Assembly: GCA_028551475.1 (NCBI GenBank) | Contig: CM052358.1 | Coordinates: 250,501 to 314,500 of the forward strand | Length of the DNA: 64,000 nt | Direction of reading: 5' to 3' | Source of the DNA: Casuarina equisetifolia | Taxonomy: Eukaryota > Streptophyta > Magnoliopsida > Fagales > Casuarinaceae | Shown: positions 61,008-64,000 of the stretch, piece after piece | How positions within the stretch are numbered: position 1 is the stretch's first letter | Layout: each line of letters opens with the position of its first letter | Notes under the pieces: generated by a model | Told to the model about the DNA's origin: nothing | Seen by the model: the letters and a program-made list of their open reading frames with translations, nothing else | The model's database searches: none | Program-made: the position numbers and the translations under genes

Positions 61008-61290
61008 TTATTAAAAATTGGCTAGAATTGTCTTACATTATTAAGACATGAATTTATAAATAATTTATATATGGTAATTTATGAAAGTGACATAACCAAT
61101 GATCTATTGGACCATTATAATAAGAGTGCGTGTTATTAAAAATTGACATAAGGTTGTCCCACATTATTAAGATATAAATTTGTAAAGTAATTTATATATA
61201 GTAAATGTTTCTCTTTCCTTAAGTTAATTTTTTTAAAAAAAAATTGAGCTTTATAACATAAATAAATGTGTATCTTGAATTTAATAGCTA
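61008..61290. repeat. LTR-like repeat, copy 3
   Basis: Same doubled structure as 52560-52850. It cuts exon 2 of copy F. Confidence 0.65.
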
Positions 61291-62620
61291 TACGTTTCAT
61301 ATATGCTAGTGGATTTTAGTGACTTGGTGAGTTTCCATTAGAATGGCCTGGAAAAGATTTGGTAACGTTAATATCTTCTCACCTGATATGTCTTATAGCC
61401 TAGACGAAAAGAAAAATTCTTCTTCGTGGATGAACTGATGACCATTTATTTCAAGCCACTGACTTGGACTAATGATCGTAGGATTGATATCGTGTGCACA
61501 ACTTTGACCATGACCACTGTAGCCATATTTCGTCCTCCGTCTCTCTTTCTTCCACGACACACAAACATGCATATACTTGAGACCACAAGCGAGAGTATAT
61601 TATCATTCCTGTCACAGCTTCCAGTTCAAAGCACAACCAACGATCACTATCGAAGAAAGAAGAAAAAGGCTCCGGTATAAAATTAGTCCAGGATCAATTT
61701 TCATGATCCCCTGCATTTGTCAAGCGCAAACGTATATAAACTTAAAGAATATTGAAGCAGAACCAGAACCACTTAACAGAATGTCACGCATCTACCTTCT
61801 TATACGCAGGTGTGCAGAGAACCTCCATTTGCTTTAAGGATAACCTTTATGTTATGATAAGGTTATCCTTTGTAAGTTAGTTCCGTATACTATATATTGC
61901 CTTCTCCAATACACGAGCTCAAACTGGTGGTGAGAAGTAATTTTCTTGAGGGTGACATTCTTTGGGTATACTGGGAAGAAGATAATCTTTTTATTGTTTG
62001 AACTCGGGATGTCGAGCCTTGCTTGATTGCAAACTATATATACACGATTGAATGCTGAAACTCATGAAGAATGTGAAATAGATAGAAAGAATATTAAAGA
62101 AGTAGATGATAAAATATTTATTAAAAATAGAAGTCAAAAGATTATCCGTGAAAGAGTGGCAAATCCTCAGCTTTAGCGAAATAGAGGATTTATGATGAAA
62201 TTAAACTAGTTGCATAAAACCCCCAACACTTTCTTGTGTACGAAAAATGAAAAACAAAAGCAATCAAGCATAAAGGGTGACCTTTTTCTCTTGTTTCAGT
62301 TTATAAGGAGGTTAACCTGTTTAAGATAAATATTAGATGGTATATAATGGTAAACCAATCATTAGTGTGTTAAAAAACCTGACACATTAAGAAAATACCT
62401 TAAAAGCTTACCCAAATAACATAGGGTGAAAATTATGTGACCGTAGTTTAATGAAGTCCATTTAATGCTTCGAGTACAAAATGCTGTCATACAAGGCAAT
62501 CAATTAGGACATCCAAAACAAGTACCAATCAACTAAACGTGCAAAAGAAGAAAACCTTTGACAAGTCCTAGATAATTCAACCAACCATTAGATCAATCCT
62601 AGCTCTTGCCTCCTATCTTC
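61291..62620. repeat. FATA 3' flank-like spacer and EAR-family 3' flank, copy D
   Basis: Matches 52851-54125 in the same order. The last 560 bases match 18768-19318. Confidence 0.75.
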
Positions 62621-63908
62621 CTACGAGTTGTTATTTATCTCGGAATCGTCAATGCGTCCCTGCCGCCTGTTGGGGTTGTTCTGTTCCCTCGTCCTTCCTT
62701 CTGCAACGATCACAGGTTTTGATAGAGAGAGAGATGAGAGCCGAACTTTGAAATGTCAAATAAATAGAGTGATTTGACAAGTCTTCAGATAATTCAAGCT
62801 TTAAATCTATCATACCTCCAGCGTAGTTGTTTATGTTTATGGTGGATCCGTGAATGCCTCCGTAATTATTATTAAAGCCACCGGAATAATGATAGCTACT
62901 ACATTCACGGCTAGCTCCCCGCCTCCCGTCTGGTTTGTTCTGTTCCATTGTGTCCCTTGTTCTGCGACGATCACAGGTTTTGACAGAGGAATATAAGAAA
63001 ATCACTTGAAATGCCAACTAAATTGATCGATTTAAATACTAACAAATATATAAAACAGCATGAAATAACAAGTAGACTATTTAAATGCACAGAAATAAAA
63101 GATAAGAAAAAAATTGATAAATAAAACTGATTAGAATAAGGTCAAGTCTTTAAATGTAGTAGAATCTAAAAAGAACAACCACCCACAAAATCTTTTGAAG
63201 CAGCAATAACATTACTCTTTAAGATTATGTATAAAAGTTTAATATCACTTCAGTAAAGATTTCTCTTATTAAAAGCACACAAAGACACAGGGACGAACAA
63301 GAAAACTGTAAGGCTTCCACAATTCCTAAACTAAAATTTTAATAAATATCCAAAAAACAAATAACAGAATTAACGAGGTTACCTGGTTCTGCCTCCTCTG
63401 CAATCCTACTCTCACTCCTTCTAGAGTTGATTGGGTTCTAACATCACGTACAATTGAATTGTTAAGATTATTTACAACAAATGTAAACCACATGATAATA
63501 TTAAAACAAAACAAATTCCAAGAAAATAAAAGAGCCATCGGTTATAAACCTTACTTCGTTCTGTGTGACCATAGACTGTTGAACAGTTTGTTGAGCCCTA
63601 TCTGTCCCAGTTGGTGCAGGCCCTGTTTGGTGAGCCCAATGTATCCCAGTTGTTGCAGGTTGTGGCGGTTGTCCAGTTTGGTATGCAGGTTGTGGCGGTT
63701 GTCCAGTTTGATATGCAGGTTGTGGCGGTTGTCCAGTTTGTCCAGTTTGGTATGCAGGTTGTGGCAGCTGTCCAGTTGGATATGCCTGATGCAGCTGTCC
63801 AGTTGGATATGCAGGTTGTGGCAGCTGTACAATTGGATATGCAGGTTGTGGCAGCTGTCCAGTTGGATACGCCTGATGTATCCTAGTTGGTGCAGCAGGT
63901 TGTGGCAT
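62621..63908 (-). CDS. EAR-motif family copy D (exons 2-4; exon 1 beyond the window)
   Basis: Exon 2 (63908-63555, 118 residues, acceptor ACCAG) is a run of ten-residue units of the type PQPAYQTGQP and ends VTQNE. Exon 3 (63437-63383) is 55 bases, the same as in B and F, and ends EEAEP. Two alternative terminal exons follow. 62961-62816 contains NNNYGGIHGSTININNYAGG, but its good frame does not match the phase of exon 3. 62700-62621 (80 bases) does match and gives EGRTREQNNPNRRQG to INNNS and stop. The EAR exon should lie just right of 64000. Function is inferred only from relatives B and C. Confidence 0.45.
63643..63890. repeat. Coding minisatellite, about 30 bp units
   Basis: Direct repeats of the type GGTTGTGGCGGTTGTCCAGT plus ten bases, with shortened units, within exon 2 of copy D. 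Unit length is a multiple of three, so changes in unit number keep the frame. Confidence 0.9.
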
Positions 63909-64000
63909 CTGGTGAGTTTCAACTTCATTAAAATTATTTACAACAAAAGCAAAACACATGGTAATATATTATTAAAACTGTTGGCAAATTTGAGGTTTCC

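Noticed and set aside
63611..63886. Plus-strand repeat protein over the minisatellite
   Set aside because: It is the antisense of exon 2 of copy D; repeats with units divisible by three are open in several frames.
1..64000. CRISPR arrays, operons, phage or bacterial insertion sequences
   Set aside because: None seen; gene structure and repeats are those of a plant nuclear genome.

Overview
This is nuclear DNA of a flowering plant, probably a eudicot. It has GT-AG spliced genes with AT-rich introns, a phytosulfokine precursor gene, a plastid acyl-ACP thioesterase gene, and several Ty1/copia retrotransposons. Nothing bacterial or organellar was seen. The species cannot be told from the sequence.

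Layout. Bases 1-600 hold a complete small phytosulfokine precursor gene (+). A decayed tRNA-Cys lies at 3143-3214 (-). A three-exon gene for a conserved plant protein of unknown function runs from 7253 to 4162 (-), with a broken copy of its first exon just upstream. Three tandem units of about 389 bp (7895-9034) lead into the upstream region of a seven-exon FATA oleoyl-ACP thioesterase gene (10002-16380, +). A truncated copy of that upstream region sits at 1893-2760. From 17 kb to the right edge the window is a mosaic of segmental duplications and retroelements: Copia-2 (21941-29027, -) with a nested solo-LTR-like insert (22681-23929); a decayed Copia gag (about 29965-30960) and its partial copy (55985-56370); a FATA pseudogene (32779-44210) split by a nearly intact Copia-1 (35124-40739, +); and a decayed Copia-3 (47860-52310).

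The most unusual content is a low-copy gene family on the minus strand, seen at six places (about 17.2-20.6, 31.7-32.5, 44.4-47.2, 52.9-55.2, 59.3-61.0 and 61.3-64.0 kb). The best copy (46541 to 44879) has four phase-consistent exons for a 185-residue protein: an N-terminal EAR-type LxLxL motif, a variable repeat exon rich in TGQPxQ, a short polar exon, and a basic tail. At 32 kb the terminal exon is also duplicated head-to-head, so a transcript could fold into a hairpin. The family lies tail-to-tail with FATA, and remnants of the FATA 3' flank sit beside several copies. The amplified unit was therefore probably FATA 3' end plus EAR gene. Whether the family is expressed or is debris spread by duplication cannot be decided from sequence alone.

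The genes do not form a pathway. PSK is a secreted peptide hormone, FATA ends plastid fatty-acid synthesis by releasing oleate, and the EAR family would act, if at all, in transcriptional repression.
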